64,000 bases of DNA from Sphingomonas_R arantia (GTDB taxonomy: Bacteria > Pseudomonadota > Alphaproteobacteria > Sphingomonadales > Sphingomonadaceae): the NCBI RefSeq assembly GCF_042682045.1, contig NZ_JBHUGS010000003.1:1-64000 (forward strand), given 5' to 3'. Below the pieces are notes generated by a model, which made no database searches, had not been told where the DNA came from, and saw only the letters and a list, made by a program, of their open reading frames with translations. The position numbers and the translations under genes were made by a program. Shown here piece by piece: positions 8,802-18,140 of this stretch (positions within the stretch are counted from its first letter, which is position 1; every line of letters begins with the position of its first letter).

Positions 8802-9389
8802 ATGATCCTCGTCATCGACAACTACGACAGTTTCACCTGGAACCTCGTCCACTATCTCCAGGAACTGGGGGCGGAGGTGGAGGTGGTCCGCAACGACGCG
8901 ATCGGCGCTGGCCAGGCGATCGGCACCGGCGCGGACGCGTTCCTGATTTCGCCCGGCCCGTGCACCCCGAACGAGGCTGGCGTCTCGCTCGATCTGGTCG
9001 CCGCTGCCGCCGACGCGGGCAAGCCCTTGCTCGGCGTCTGCCTCGGCCACCAGGCGATCGGCCAGTATTTTGGTGGCCGCGTCGTCCGCGCGGGGCAACT
9101 GATGCACGGCAAGACCTCGCCGATCGACCATGACGGCAGCGGGCTGTTCAACGGCCTCCCCACCCCCTTCGTGGCGACGCGCTACCATTCGCTGGTGGTG
9201 GAGGACGTGCCCGACACGCTCACCGTCAACGCCCGCACGGCGGACGGCGTCGTGATGGGGTTCGCCCACCCCACACTCCCGATCCACAGCGTGCAGTTCC
9301 ACCCCGAAAGCATCGCCACCGAACATGGCCACGCCATGCTCGCCAACTTCATGACGATCGCCGGCCTGCCCGTTCGCGAGCGGTCATGA
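8802..9389 (+). CDS. trpG: Anthranilate/aminodeoxychorismate synthase glutaminase TrpG
   Basis: 195-residue class I glutamine amidotransferase subunit that supplies ammonia for anthranilate synthesis. MILVIDNYDSFTWNLVHYL at the N-terminus is typical, the nucleophile Cys is in LLGVCLGHQAIGQ, and the catalytic His/Glu pair is in SVQFHPESIATEHG. The ATG at 8802 is chosen because it begins the family sequence directly. The partner trpE is not next to it. It overlaps trpD by 4 bp. As in other bacteria it may be shared with p-aminobenzoate synthesis (PabA role). Confidence 0.93.
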   Translation: MILVIDNYDSFTWNLVHYLQELGAEVEVVRNDAIGAGQAIGTGADAFLISPGPCTPNEAGVSLDLVAAAADAGKPLLGVCLGHQAIGQYFGGRVVRAGQLMHGKTSPIDHDGSGLFNGLPTPFVATRYHSLVVEDVPDTLTVNARTADGVVMGFAHPTLPIHSVQFHPESIATEHGHAMLANFMTIAGLPVRERS

Positions 9390-10381
9390 CGACGCTCCGT
9401 CTGCTTCCCGACACGGACAGCCCGCTCGACCACGCCACCGCACTCGCAGCATTCGGCGACCTGCTCGACGGCCGCGTGCCCGATGCGGAGGCCGCCGCCT
9501 TCCTCACCGGCCTGACGGTGCGCGAGGAAACCGCGATCGAGATCGCCGCCGCCGCACAAGCGCTGCGGGAGCGCATGATCCCGGTCCAGGCACCCGCCAA
9601 CGCGATCGACGTCTGCGGCACCGGCGGCGACGGCAGCCACAGCCTCAACGTGTCCACCGCGGTCGCGATCGTCGTCGCGGCCTGCGGCATCCCCGTCGCC
9701 AAGCATGGCAACCGCGCCGCCTCGTCCAGCGCGGGCGCCGCCGACACGCTGGAGGCACTCGGCCTCGATCTCGACCGCGCCTCGGCGATCGCGGAGGATA
9801 CGCTCGGCACGATCGGCATCGCCTTCCTGTTCGCGCAGAAACATCACCCCGCGCTCGGCCGGCTCGCCCCCGTCCGCCGCGCGATCGGCCGCCGCACGAT
9901 CTTCAACCTCATCGGCCCGATCGCTAACCCGGCGCGCGTCCGGCGCCAGCTGATCGGCGTCGCACGGCCCGACTTCCTGCCGACCTATGCCACCGCGCTC
10001 CGCCTGATCGGCGTGGACAGCGCGATGATCGTCGCGGGTGACGAACCGCTCGACGAGCTGTCGGTCTGCGCGCCCTCCACCGCGATCCGGATCGGTGCCT
10101 GCGGCGACCGGACCGAACGCATCACCCCCGCCGACGCGGGCCTGCCGACCTACGGCCTCGACGACCTGCGCGGCGGCGATCCGGCCTACAACGCCGCGGC
10201 CCTCACCGCGCTGCTGGCCGGCGCGCCCGGCGCCTATCGCGACGCGGTGCTGCTCAACGCGGCCGGCGCGCTGATCGTCGCGGATGCCGTATCGGACTGG
10301 ACCGACGGCGTGGCACTGGCGGCCGACGCGATCGATTCCGGTCGCGCCGCAACTTTGCTCTCGCAATGGATCGCCGCCTGA
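9386..10381 (+). CDS. trpD: Anthranilate phosphoribosyltransferase TrpD
   Basis: 331-residue enzyme transferring phosphoribose from PRPP to anthranilate, the second step of tryptophan synthesis. Motifs are the PRPP loop VCGTGGDGSHSLNVST, KHGNRAASS, and the metal/PRPP-binding GDEPLDELS. Length matches the family (about 330-345). The start overlaps the trpG stop (ATGA) and the stop shares one base with the trpC start (TGATG), indicating a coupled operon. Confidence 0.95.
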   Translation: MTTLRLLPDTDSPLDHATALAAFGDLLDGRVPDAEAAAFLTGLTVREETAIEIAAAAQALRERMIPVQAPANAIDVCGTGGDGSHSLNVSTAVAIVVAACGIPVAKHGNRAASSSAGAADTLEALGLDLDRASAIAEDTLGTIGIAFLFAQKHHPALGRLAPVRRAIGRRTIFNLIGPIANPARVRRQLIGVARPDFLPTYATALRLIGVDSAMIVAGDEPLDELSVCAPSTAIRIGACGDRTERITPADAGLPTYGLDDLRGGDPAYNAAALTALLAGAPGAYRDAVLLNAAGALIVADAVSDWTDGVALAADAIDSGRAATLLSQWIAA

Positions 10382-11172
10382 TGTCCGACCGCCTCCGCGA
10401 AATCTGCGCCACCACCCGCACCCATGTCGCCGCGATGAAGACCGCGCTGCCGCCCTCCGAACTGGACGCCCGCATCTCCGCCGCCACGCCTGCGCGCGGC
10501 TTCCGCGCCGCACTCGATGCAAAGGTCGCGGCCGGCGGCTACGGCCTGATCGCGGAGATCAAGAAGGCCTCCCCCTCCAAGGGGCTCATCCGCGCCGATT
10601 TCGATCCCCCGGCCCACGCCCGCGCCTATGCCGCAGGCGGGGCCGCCTGCCTCTCGGTCCTGACCGACCGGCCCTATTTCCAGGGCGACGACGCCTATCT
10701 CGTCGCCGCCCGCGCCGCCGTGACGATCCCGGCGCTGCGCAAGGATTTCATGGTCGACCCGTGGCAGGTCGCCGAAGCCCGCGCGCTCGGGGCCGACGCC
10801 ATCCTCATCATCGTCGCCGCGCTCGACGACGCACAAATGGCCGAAATCGAGTCCGCCGCGATCGACCACGGCATGGACGTGCTGGTCGAGGTTCACGACC
10901 GCACCGAACTCGATCGCGCGCTGGTGCTGCGCAGCCGGCTGATCGGCGTCAACAACCGCGACCTGCGCGACTTCTCGGTCGATCTGGCGCGCACCGAGGA
11001 ACTGGCCGCTCACGTCCCCGCCGGCACCACTTTGGTCGCCGAAAGCGGCATCACCGGCCCGGCGGATATCACCCGCCTCGCCGCGCACGGCGTCCGCTGT
11101 TTCCTCGTCGGCGAAACGCTCATGCGCCATGCCGACGTCGAATCGGCGACCCGCGCGTTGCTGACCCCATGA
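10381..11172 (+). CDS. trpC: Indole-3-glycerol-phosphate synthase TrpC
   Basis: 263-residue TIM-barrel enzyme that closes the indole ring from CdRP. Signatures are LIAEIKKASPSKGLI with the catalytic Lys, VLTDRPYFQGDDAYL, LRKDFMVDPWQ, GVNNRDLRDFSVDL and VAESGI. It is a monofunctional TrpC without a TrpF domain. The ATG at 10381 overlaps the trpD stop. The stop overlaps moaC (ATGA), so the trp operon continues directly into molybdopterin genes. Confidence 0.95.
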   Translation: MSDRLREICATTRTHVAAMKTALPPSELDARISAATPARGFRAALDAKVAAGGYGLIAEIKKASPSKGLIRADFDPPAHARAYAAGGAACLSVLTDRPYFQGDDAYLVAARAAVTIPALRKDFMVDPWQVAEARALGADAILIIVAALDDAQMAEIESAAIDHGMDVLVEVHDRTELDRALVLRSRLIGVNNRDLRDFSVDLARTEELAAHVPAGTTLVAESGITGPADITRLAAHGVRCFLVGETLMRHADVESATRALLTP

Positions 11173-11639
11173 CCACGCTCACCCATCTCGACGACCGCGG
11201 CGCCGCCCGCATGGTCGACGTCACCGCAAAGCCCGACACCCGCCGCTCCGCCACCGCCAGCGGCCACATCGCGATCGCCGCGCCCGCGCTGGCCGCGATC
11301 CGCGACGGCGCGGTGGCGAAGGGCGACGTTCTGGCCGTCGCGCGCATCGCCGGCATCATGGCCGCCAAGCGCGCCTCCGACCTCATCCCGCTCTGCCACC
11401 CGCTCCCGATCGGCGGCGTCACGGTCGACCTTGCACTGGCGGAGGGGGGCATAACCGTCACCGCTACCGTCGTGACCACGCACGGCACCGGCGTGGAGAT
11501 GGAAGCCATGACCGCCGTCTCGGTCGCGCTCCTGACCATCTACGACATGGCCAAGGCCCTCGACCGCGGCATGACCATCGGCAACGTCCGCCTCCTCGCC
11601 AAATCCGGCGGCCGCTCCGGCGACTGGCATGCGGAATGA
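11169..11639 (+). CDS. moaC: Cyclic pyranopterin monophosphate synthase MoaC
   Basis: 156-residue enzyme converting 3',8-cH2GTP to cyclic pyranopterin monophosphate in molybdenum cofactor synthesis. The conserved blocks are MVDVTAKPDTRRSATASG, LIPLCHPLPI, THGTGVEMEAMTAVSVALLT and the C-terminal KSGGRSGDW. Length is normal. The ATG overlaps the trpC stop codon by 4 bp. moeA follows after a repeat-filled gap of about 200 bp. Confidence 0.95.
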   Translation: MTTLTHLDDRGAARMVDVTAKPDTRRSATASGHIAIAAPALAAIRDGAVAKGDVLAVARIAGIMAAKRASDLIPLCHPLPIGGVTVDLALAEGGITVTATVVTTHGTGVEMEAMTAVSVALLTIYDMAKALDRGMTIGNVRLLAKSGGRSGDWHAE

Positions 11640-11712
11640 TTGCGCGTCGCCAAGGCTCCGTTCGGTTTGAGCCCGGCGTTAACGACACCCAAAGCCACAC
11701 GCCTCCCATCCC

Positions 11713-11822
11713 CCCCGTTCGGTTCGAGCTTGTCGAGAACGGGTCACCACCCACCGCGCCGTTTGGTTCGAGCCTGCCGAGAACCCTGCGCGAAGTTCTC
11801 GACAGGCTCGAACCAAACGGCG
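11713..11822. repeat. GAGCCTGTCGAG repeat: one single arm plus one palindrome
   Basis: A single arm at about 11713-11741 is followed by an inverted pair at 11757-11783 and 11796-11822 that matches with one mismatch. It lies between moaC and moeA and is the same family as the element at 3.7 kb. Confidence 0.9.
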
Positions 11823-11847
11823 TGTCACGTCACGGGGCTGCCCAAGC

Positions 11848-13032
11848 ATGACCCTCCTCCCCGTACCCGAGGCCCTCGCCCGCCTGCTCGCCCTCGCCCC
11901 CGCGCCTGAGACCGAACAGGCCCCGCTGCTCGCGGCACTCGGCCGCACGCTCACCGCCCCGATCCACGCGGTCCGCACCCAGCCCGCGGCCGATCTGTCC
12001 GCGATGGACGGCTACGCACTCCGCTTCGCCGAACTCGGCCAGCCGCTGACCGTGGTGGGCGAGGCCTCTGCCGGCGCCGCCCCCTTCGCCATCCATCCGG
12101 GCCAAGCCGCCCGGATCTTCACCGGCGCCGCCGTTCCGCAAGGCGCCGACGTCATCCTGGTCCAGGAGGAAGCCGCGCGCGACGGCGACCGCCTGACCCT
12201 CAACGGCGAAGGTCCCCCCGCCCCCGGCGCGCACATCCGCCGCAAGGGCTATGATTTCTCCGCGGGCGAGCAACTGATCCCCGCCGGCACCGTCGTCACC
12301 GCCGCCGTCATCGCGCTCGCCGCCGCCGCCGGCCATGCGACGCTACCCGTCCCGCGCCGCCCGCGCATCATCATCCTGTCCACCGGCAACGAACTGGTCC
12401 TGCCCGGCCAGCCCGTCACCGGCGTCCAGCTGCCCTCCTCCAACGCCCCGATGCTCGCCGCGCTGCTGGCGCGCCTGCCCGTCGACGTCGAGGATCGCGG
12501 CATCGTGCGCGACGATCTCGCCACAATCACCGACGCCTTCCGCGACGCCGCCCGGACCGCCGACATCATCGTCACCACCGGCGGTGCCTCGGTCGGCGAT
12601 CACGATCTCGTCCGCCCGGCGCTGATCGCCGCGGGGGCGGAGATCGACTTCTGGCGGATCGCGCTCCGCCCCGGCAAGCCGCTGCTCGCCGGTCACATCG
12701 GCAAGACCATCGCGCTCGGCCTCCCCGGCAATCCCGGATCCGCCTATGTCACCGCGCTCCTGTTCCTGCTGCCGCTCGCGGCGCGCTGCGCGGGTGCGGA
12801 ACATCTGCTGCCACAACCGCACGACATGCGGCTCGCCGCCCCCCTCCCCGCCACCGGCCCGCGCCGCGACTATGTCCGCGCCTTCACGCGCGACGGGCAA
12901 GCGCATCCCATCCTGGGCCAGGACAGCGCCGCCCTCCGCCGTCTGCCCGAGGCGGACCTGCTTATCCTGCGCGAGGCGCAGAGTTCGCCCGTGGACGCCG
13001 GCACCGTTGTCACAACGATTCGCATCGCTTGA
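11848..13032 (+). CDS. moeA: Molybdopterin molybdenumtransferase MoeA
   Basis: 394-residue enzyme that inserts molybdate into adenylated molybdopterin. Characteristic segments in order are DLSAMDGYALR, IFTGAAVPQGADVILVQEE, RKGYDFSAGE, STGNELVLPG, TTGGASVGDHDLV and LGLPGNPGSAYVTALLFLLP. Full family length. The stop codon (13030-13032) lies within the probable -35 element of the lexA promoter, so moeA and lexA are packed without a spacer. Confidence 0.94.
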   Translation: MTLLPVPEALARLLALAPAPETEQAPLLAALGRTLTAPIHAVRTQPAADLSAMDGYALRFAELGQPLTVVGEASAGAAPFAIHPGQAARIFTGAAVPQGADVILVQEEAARDGDRLTLNGEGPPAPGAHIRRKGYDFSAGEQLIPAGTVVTAAVIALAAAAGHATLPVPRRPRIIILSTGNELVLPGQPVTGVQLPSSNAPMLAALLARLPVDVEDRGIVRDDLATITDAFRDAARTADIIVTTGGASVGDHDLVRPALIAAGAEIDFWRIALRPGKPLLAGHIGKTIALGLPGNPGSAYVTALLFLLPLAARCAGAEHLLPQPHDMRLAAPLPATGPRRDYVRAFTRDGQAHPILGQDSAALRRLPEADLLILREAQSSPVDAGTVVTTIRIA

Positions 13033-13071
13033 CAGCACCGTATACTGTTCCTACACGTTCCCCGTTCGTTC
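13029..13071 (+). promoter_or_regulatory. lexA promoter with SOS box
   Basis: TTGACA at 13029-13034 overlaps the moeA stop. A -10-like TACACG sits 17 bp downstream at 13052-13057. Immediately after it, 13057-13071 reads GTTCCCCGTTCGTTC, a perfect GTTC-N7-GTTC direct repeat, the LexA box of alphaproteobacteria. Two additional GTTC words lie at 13047 and 13064. The arrangement implies LexA autoregulation. The -10 assignment is tentative. Confidence 0.75.
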
Positions 13072-13089
13072 CTTCGAAGGGGTCCTGCG

Positions 13090-13773
13090 ATGCTCACGCG
13101 CAAGCAGCACGAGTTGCTCAGTTTCATCAGCGACCGTCTTGGTGAAACCGGCGTATCCCCCTCGTTCGAGGAGATGAAGGAGGCGCTCGACCTGAAATCC
13201 AAGTCCGGCGTCCACCGGCTGGTCAGCGCGCTCGAGGAACGCAACTTCATCCGCCGCCTCCCCAACCGCGCTCGCGCGCTGGAGGTGATGCGCCTGCCCG
13301 AAGGCATGAAGTCGCTCGCCCCCACGCCGCGCCCCGCCGCCGCCGCGCCGGCCGCACCGCGCGCACCGATGCCGGTGCTGGCCGCCGCCAACGACGTGCT
13401 CGAAATCCCGCTCCACGGCCGCATCGCCGCCGGCGTGCCCATCGAGGCGATCGAGGGCCAGACCATGCTCTCCGTCCCCGCCGCCTTGCTCGGCCCCGGC
13501 GAACATTATGCGCTGGAGGTCTCGGGCGATTCGATGGTCGAAGCCGGCATCCTCGACGGCGACTACGCACTCGTCCGCCGCCAGGAACAGGCGCACGAAG
13601 GCGACATCGTCGTGGCGCTCGTCCACGAACACGAAGCCACCCTCAAATATTGGCGCCACGAAGGCGGCATGGTCCGCCTCGACCCCGCCAACCGCGCCTA
13701 CGACCCTCAACGCTACGCCCCCGACGAAGTCCGCGTCCAGGGCCGCCTTGCGGGCCTGCTGCGGCGCTACTGA
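13090..13773 (+). CDS. lexA: SOS repressor LexA
   Basis: 227-residue transcriptional repressor of the SOS regulon. The N-terminal winged helix-turn-helix spans about residues 1-65 (FEEMKEALDLKSKSGVHRLV), followed by a Pro/Ala-rich linker (75-98) and an S24 peptidase domain. The self-cleavage site is Ala114-Gly115, the nucleophile Ser148 (SGDSMVEAG) and the general-base Lys186 (ATLKYW). A GAAGGGG ribosome site lies about 10 bp upstream. An SOS box just upstream indicates autoregulation. Linker and length are typical of alphaproteobacterial LexA, longer than E. coli (202). Confidence 0.96.
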   Translation: MLTRKQHELLSFISDRLGETGVSPSFEEMKEALDLKSKSGVHRLVSALEERNFIRRLPNRARALEVMRLPEGMKSLAPTPRPAAAAPAAPRAPMPVLAAANDVLEIPLHGRIAAGVPIEAIEGQTMLSVPAALLGPGEHYALEVSGDSMVEAGILDGDYALVRRQEQAHEGDIVVALVHEHEATLKYWRHEGGMVRLDPANRAYDPQRYAPDEVRVQGRLAGLLRRY

Positions 13774-14349
13774 AGCTAACGGTGGGTCGGGCAGAAGGCG
13801 CGAACCGCGGCTGATAAGTCTTGCGAGGGCGGCAGGCCGGGAGGGCGCGCCAACCGCCTCCCGTTCGGTTCGAGCCTGTCGAGAACCCTGTGCACACGAG
13901 ATACGCGACCTACCGAAGCGGCACCGCTCCCCACGCCCCCTGCCACCCGCCGCCCCCAACCCCGTCCATCCCGAGCGAAGTCGAGGGGCCCCGTCGAGCG
14001 CAGTCGAGAAGCCAACGGTACCTCCGGCACAACGCTTGCAGGAAACGATAGGCCGGTCGGGCTCGAAGCCCACAAAGGCGCGTACGATTGTTGTGATGCG
14101 GAAAGGGCAGGGCAACCGACCGGCTTAGCCTCGCTGACCCCGCCAAAACCCGTTCGTGCTGAGTAGAGACCGAGTAGCGCCCACGGCGCGTATCGAGGCC
14201 TCGCATCGAAGCATGGTCCCAAACGCAGGGCAGATCCTTCGATATGGGCCTTCGACTGCGCTCAGTCCCTACTCAGGACAAACGGGTAGAGTCGCGGAGC
14301 CGTGCTTAGCTCGCGGAGCCAAGCATCCAGTATCATGACGCCAAACCGA
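13774..14349. repeat. Repeat-rich spacer between lexA and comEC
   Basis: No gene is supported in these 576 bp. The region holds a single GAGCCTGTCGAG arm at 13859-13890, a CCGAGCGAAGTCGAGG-type pair at about 13963-14013, and a related sequence ('CTTCGACTGCGCTCAG') at about 14246-14290. These look like decayed members of the same dispersed families found elsewhere in the window. Confidence 0.8.
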
Positions 14350-16554
14350 TCACCGCCCTGGCCTCTCAACATCGTTACTGATCACCCGACCCGACCGCCG
14401 CTCCGAATCGCGAGGTCGCGCGGTTCCACCCGACCAAACCGCAGCTCTCTGCCCAAACCGGCCAGCACCCCGCCGCCCATAACGCTTCCGCACCACCACC
14501 GCCGGCACCCAGGGATGCGCATCCCCCGCCTGCCGTACGGTCCGCACCGCCCCACGCTCCAGGTCGATCGCCAGCCCCCCGGTCCGCGCCAGCAACCCGC
14601 GATCCGCGCGCAGCCAGCGCGGCCGACACGTCCGCGGCAGATACCGATCGCTCACCACGATATCGGCCGCCCCACACGCCCGGTTCATCTCCCCGATCTC
14701 GACCAGATACGCACTCCGCGTCGCGAGCAGCCGCCAAGTCCGCCCACCGCGCACGATGTCCGCCACGCACAGGTCCGCGCTGCACGCCCCGCCCGCCACG
14801 CTCTCGAACTCGATCGCCTCGTCGCTCACCCCGGCATTCTCACCGAGCAGGCTGCGCACATAATCCCCCGCCCGCGGCCGCAGCAGCGCGAGCGACACGT
14901 CGTCCCCACGCAGCGCCAGATGCCGCCCGTCGCCGGTGACCAGCAGGTCCGGCGCCGGCGTCGCCAGCGCCCACACCGCCCCCAGCACCAGCGGCACCAG
15001 CCCCAACCGCCGCACCCATGTCCGCCACAGCGCGATCCACAGCCCACCCGCCACCATCGCCGCATAGGCCCCGTCCGGCATCGCGGGCAGCGCCTGCACC
15101 GACCCGGGCGCCGCCGCCACCGCGCGCGCCAGCCACAGCAGCGCATCGGTCGCCAGACCGGCGATCCACCACACCGGCCGCCCCAGCCCGACCGCATCGA
15201 GCACCAGCGCCACCGCCTCGGCCGGCATGATGACGAACGTCGTCAGCGGGATCGCGACGATATTGGCCGCCGCGCCGTACAGCCCGGCCTTGTGAAAATG
15301 ATACAATGCGATCGGCATCAGCGCGATCTCGACCACGATCCCGGTCGCCAGCAGCATCAGCAGCGCCCGCCCCCACCGCCAGCCAAGCCCAGCCTCGCTC
15401 GGCGCGGACAGCCGCCGCGCCACCGGCCACTCCGCAAACGCCACGATCGACGCGACCGCCGCAAAGCTCAGCTGGAAACTCGCCCCCGCCACCGCCTCCG
15501 GCCACAGCAGCAGCACGAACAGCGCGCCAGCCGCCACCAACCGCAACGTCACCGCCTCCCGCCCGATCGCGATCCCCGCCAGCACCAGCATCGCCGCGAC
15601 GCACGACCGGATCGTCGGCACCTCCGCCCCGGTCAGCAGCGTATAAGCAACTCCCATCCCCGCCCCGCCCGCCGCGGCGATCAGCGGAAGGGGCAGCCGC
15701 AGCGCCGCCCAGGGGCTCAGCGCCAGCAGCCGCAGCACGATCAGCATCGTCGCGGCCACCACCGCGGTGACGTGCAGCCCGCTGACCGACAGCAGATGCG
15801 CCAGCCCGCTCCGCCGCATCGCCTCCGCGTCCTCCAGCGGCAGCGCGCCCTGGTCGCCCGTCGCCAGCGCGGTCGCGAAACCGCCCGCCGCGCCCGGCAA
15901 CCGCGCCTGGATATGGGCCGACATCCGCGCCCGCACTCCGGCCAGCCCGTCGCGCGTCACCGGCGCGGCCTGCACCACGCGAATCCCCGGTAACGCCTTC
16001 CCTGTCGCGCCCAGCCCCTGGAACCACGCCGTCCGCGCAAAGCTGTACCCGCCCGGCACCGCCGCATCGGCCGGCGGCATCAGCCGCGCCCGCAACGCAA
16101 TCCGCGCCCCCGGCGCCAGCCTGGCCGGCACATCCGCATCGGCAATGTTCACCCGGATCCGCGGCGGCAATGTCGCACCCGTCCCAGCATCCGGCACCAG
16201 CACGACCCGCACCAGCGCCCGCGCCGGCAACGGATCGACCTTGACCACCCGCGCCTCGAACGTCGCCACCGTCGTGCGCGCCAGCACCGGTGCCGCCACC
16301 CGCTCCGCCCGCGCCCAGATCAGCCCGCAACCCAGCGCCGCCAGCCCCGCGAACACCGCTACCGCGCGCGCCGCCCGCCCGCCGCCCGGCATCGCCAGCC
16401 CGGCCAGCGCCGTCCCGCCCGCCAGCAGCAGGAACACCGTCCACGCCGCCACATCGGCCAGCAGCAGCCACGCCGTGATCCCGCACGCCAGCGCCACCGG
16501 CACCCACAGCACCAGTTGATCGCGCTCCGCCTCCAGCCAGATTTCGACGGACAT
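14350..16554 (-). CDS. ComEC/Rec2-family DNA-uptake channel protein
   Basis: 734-residue polytopic inner-membrane protein of the ComEC/Rec2 family, which in competent bacteria moves single-stranded DNA across the cytoplasmic membrane. An N-terminal helical pair and OB-like DUF4131 region (about 1-200) is followed by the Competence domain with LAHLLSVSGLHVTAVVA, LTGAEVPTIRSCVAAM and many hydrophobic helices. The C-terminus, where a metallo-beta-lactamase domain normally sits, keeps LLVTGDGRHLALRG but shows no HxHxDH motif, so the nuclease-like part looks degenerate. The ATG at 16554 is chosen because upstream sequence overlaps the gltX leader and is not membrane-like. It is divergent from gltX. 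Confidence 0.85.
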   Translation of the reverse strand: MSVEIWLEAERDQLVLWVPVALACGITAWLLLADVAAWTVFLLLAGGTALAGLAMPGGGRAARAVAVFAGLAALGCGLIWARAERVAAPVLARTTVATFEARVVKVDPLPARALVRVVLVPDAGTGATLPPRIRVNIADADVPARLAPGARIALRARLMPPADAAVPGGYSFARTAWFQGLGATGKALPGIRVVQAAPVTRDGLAGVRARMSAHIQARLPGAAGGFATALATGDQGALPLEDAEAMRRSGLAHLLSVSGLHVTAVVAATMLIVLRLLALSPWAALRLPLPLIAAAGGAGMGVAYTLLTGAEVPTIRSCVAAMLVLAGIAIGREAVTLRLVAAGALFVLLLWPEAVAGASFQLSFAAVASIVAFAEWPVARRLSAPSEAGLGWRWGRALLMLLATGIVVEIALMPIALYHFHKAGLYGAAANIVAIPLTTFVIMPAEAVALVLDAVGLGRPVWWIAGLATDALLWLARAVAAAPGSVQALPAMPDGAYAAMVAGGLWIALWRTWVRRLGLVPLVLGAVWALATPAPDLLVTGDGRHLALRGDDVSLALLRPRAGDYVRSLLGENAGVSDEAIEFESVAGGACSADLCVADIVRGGRTWRLLATRSAYLVEIGEMNRACGAADIVVSDRYLPRTCRPRWLRADRGLLARTGGLAIDLERGAVRTVRQAGDAHPWVPAVVVRKRYGRRGAGRFGQRAAVWSGGTARPRDSERRSGRVISNDVERPGR

Positions 16555-16674
16555 GACGATGCGCGCGCCGACCCGACCCGCCGCACCGCTTCCCCCCTCT
16601 TTGAGCCGCCACCCCCGCATGCTAGGGGCGTGGCCGAACCGACTGGCCATGCGCCGATCTTGGAGAAAGCGCGC

Positions 16675-18117
16675 ATGGACGCAAGTGCCGATACTGCCTC
16701 GAACACCGAAGTCGTCACGCGGTTCGCCCCGTCGCCGACCGGGTTCCTCCATATCGGCGGCGCACGCACGGCCCTGTTCAACTGGCTGCTCGCCCGCCGC
16801 GCGGGGGGCCGCTTCCTGCTCCGGATCGAGGACACCGACCGCGCGCGTTCGACGCAGCCGGCGATCGACGCGATCCTCGATGGCATGCGCTGGCTCGGTC
16901 TGGACTGGGACGGCGAACCGGTGTTCCAGTTCCAGCGCGCCGCCCGCCATGCCGAGGTCGCGCAGGCGATGCTCGACAGCGGCCACGCCTATAGATGCTT
17001 CGCCACCGCGGAAGAGCTGGAGGCGATGCGCGCCGACCAGCGCGCCCGCAAGCAGCCGCTACGCTACGACGGCCGCTGGCGCGATCGCGACCCCTCCGAA
17101 GCTCCCGCCCGCGCGCCGTTCGTTGTCCGCCTGCGCGCCGAAACCACCGGCGCCACCACGATCCACGACCAGGTGCAGGGCGACGTGACCGTCCAGAATG
17201 CCGAGCTGGACGACATGGTCCTGCTCCGCTCGGATGGCACGCCGACCTACATGCTCGCCGTCGTGGTCGACGATCACGACATGGGCGTGACCCACGTGGT
17301 GCGCGGCGACGACCATCTGAACAACGCGTTCCGCCAGCTCGGCATCGTCCGCGCGATGGGCTGGGCCGAACCGGTCTACGCGCACATCCCGCTGATCCAC
17401 GGCCCGGACGGCGCGAAGCTGTCCAAGCGCCACGGCGCGCTCGGCGTCGAGGCGTATCGCGACGAACTCGGCATCCTGCCCGAGGCGCTCGACAATTATC
17501 TGCTCCGGCTCGGCTGGGGCCACGGCGACACCGATATCATCGATCGCACCGCGGCGACCGCGCTGTTCGATCTGGCCGACGTCGGCCGCTCGCCCTCGCG
17601 CACCGACGCGAAGAAGCTCGAGAACCTGAACGGCCATTATATCCGCGAGGCGGACGATGCGCGCCTGACCGATCTCGTCGCCCCGCGCGTCGCGGCGCTG
17701 ATCGACCGCCCGCTCACCTCGGACGACCACGCGCTCCTGCTCCGCGCCATGCCGGAATTGAAGCCCCGGGCGCGGGATTTGAACGATCTGGCCGATGGCG
17801 CATTGTTCCTCTACCGGACGCGCCCACTTGCGCTGGATGACAAGGCCGCAGGGCTGCTCCAGGGCGATGCGCCGGTCCTGCTCGCGACGATCGCGGGCGA
17901 ACTGGCGGGCGTGGAGACATGGGACGTCGCCGGTGTGGAGGCGGCATTGCGTGTCGTCGCCGAACGGGCAGGACTTGGTCTCGGCAAGGTCGCGCAGCCG
18001 CTGCGTGCGGCGCTGACCGGCCGGACGACCTCGCCCGGTATCTTCGACGTAGTGGCGCTGTTGGGCCGCGACGAAACTCTGGCCCGCATCGGCGATCGCA
18101 CCGCGACCGCTGCATGA
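16675..18117 (+). CDS. gltX: Glutamate--tRNA ligase GltX
   Basis: 480-residue class I aminoacyl-tRNA synthetase charging tRNA-Glu. The HIGH-type signature is FAPSPTGFLHIGGARTALFN near residue 20 and the KMSKS-type loop is GAKLSKRHGALGV. VTRFAPSPTG and RIEDTDRARS are diagnostic. The ATG at 16675 has a GGAGAAAG ribosome site 6 bp upstream. gltA follows 23 bp downstream on the same strand. Confidence 0.96.
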   Translation: MDASADTASNTEVVTRFAPSPTGFLHIGGARTALFNWLLARRAGGRFLLRIEDTDRARSTQPAIDAILDGMRWLGLDWDGEPVFQFQRAARHAEVAQAMLDSGHAYRCFATAEELEAMRADQRARKQPLRYDGRWRDRDPSEAPARAPFVVRLRAETTGATTIHDQVQGDVTVQNAELDDMVLLRSDGTPTYMLAVVVDDHDMGVTHVVRGDDHLNNAFRQLGIVRAMGWAEPVYAHIPLIHGPDGAKLSKRHGALGVEAYRDELGILPEALDNYLLRLGWGHGDTDIIDRTAATALFDLADVGRSPSRTDAKKLENLNGHYIREADDARLTDLVAPRVAALIDRPLTSDDHALLLRAMPELKPRARDLNDLADGALFLYRTRPLALDDKAAGLLQGDAPVLLATIAGELAGVETWDVAGVEAALRVVAERAGLGLGKVAQPLRAALTGRTTSPGIFDVVALLGRDETLARIGDRTATAA

Positions 18118-18140
18118 GATTGAACAGGAGGAACTAGCGT

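Noticed and set aside
13041..13046. TATACT as -10 element of lexA
   Set aside because: Only 6 bp downstream of TTGACA; spacing is too short for a sigma-70 promoter, so a -10 near 13052 is preferred.
16555..16674. Extended ComEC start overlapping gltX
   Set aside because: The extension is not hydrophobic and overlaps gltX coding sequence; the start at 16554 fits the membrane protein.
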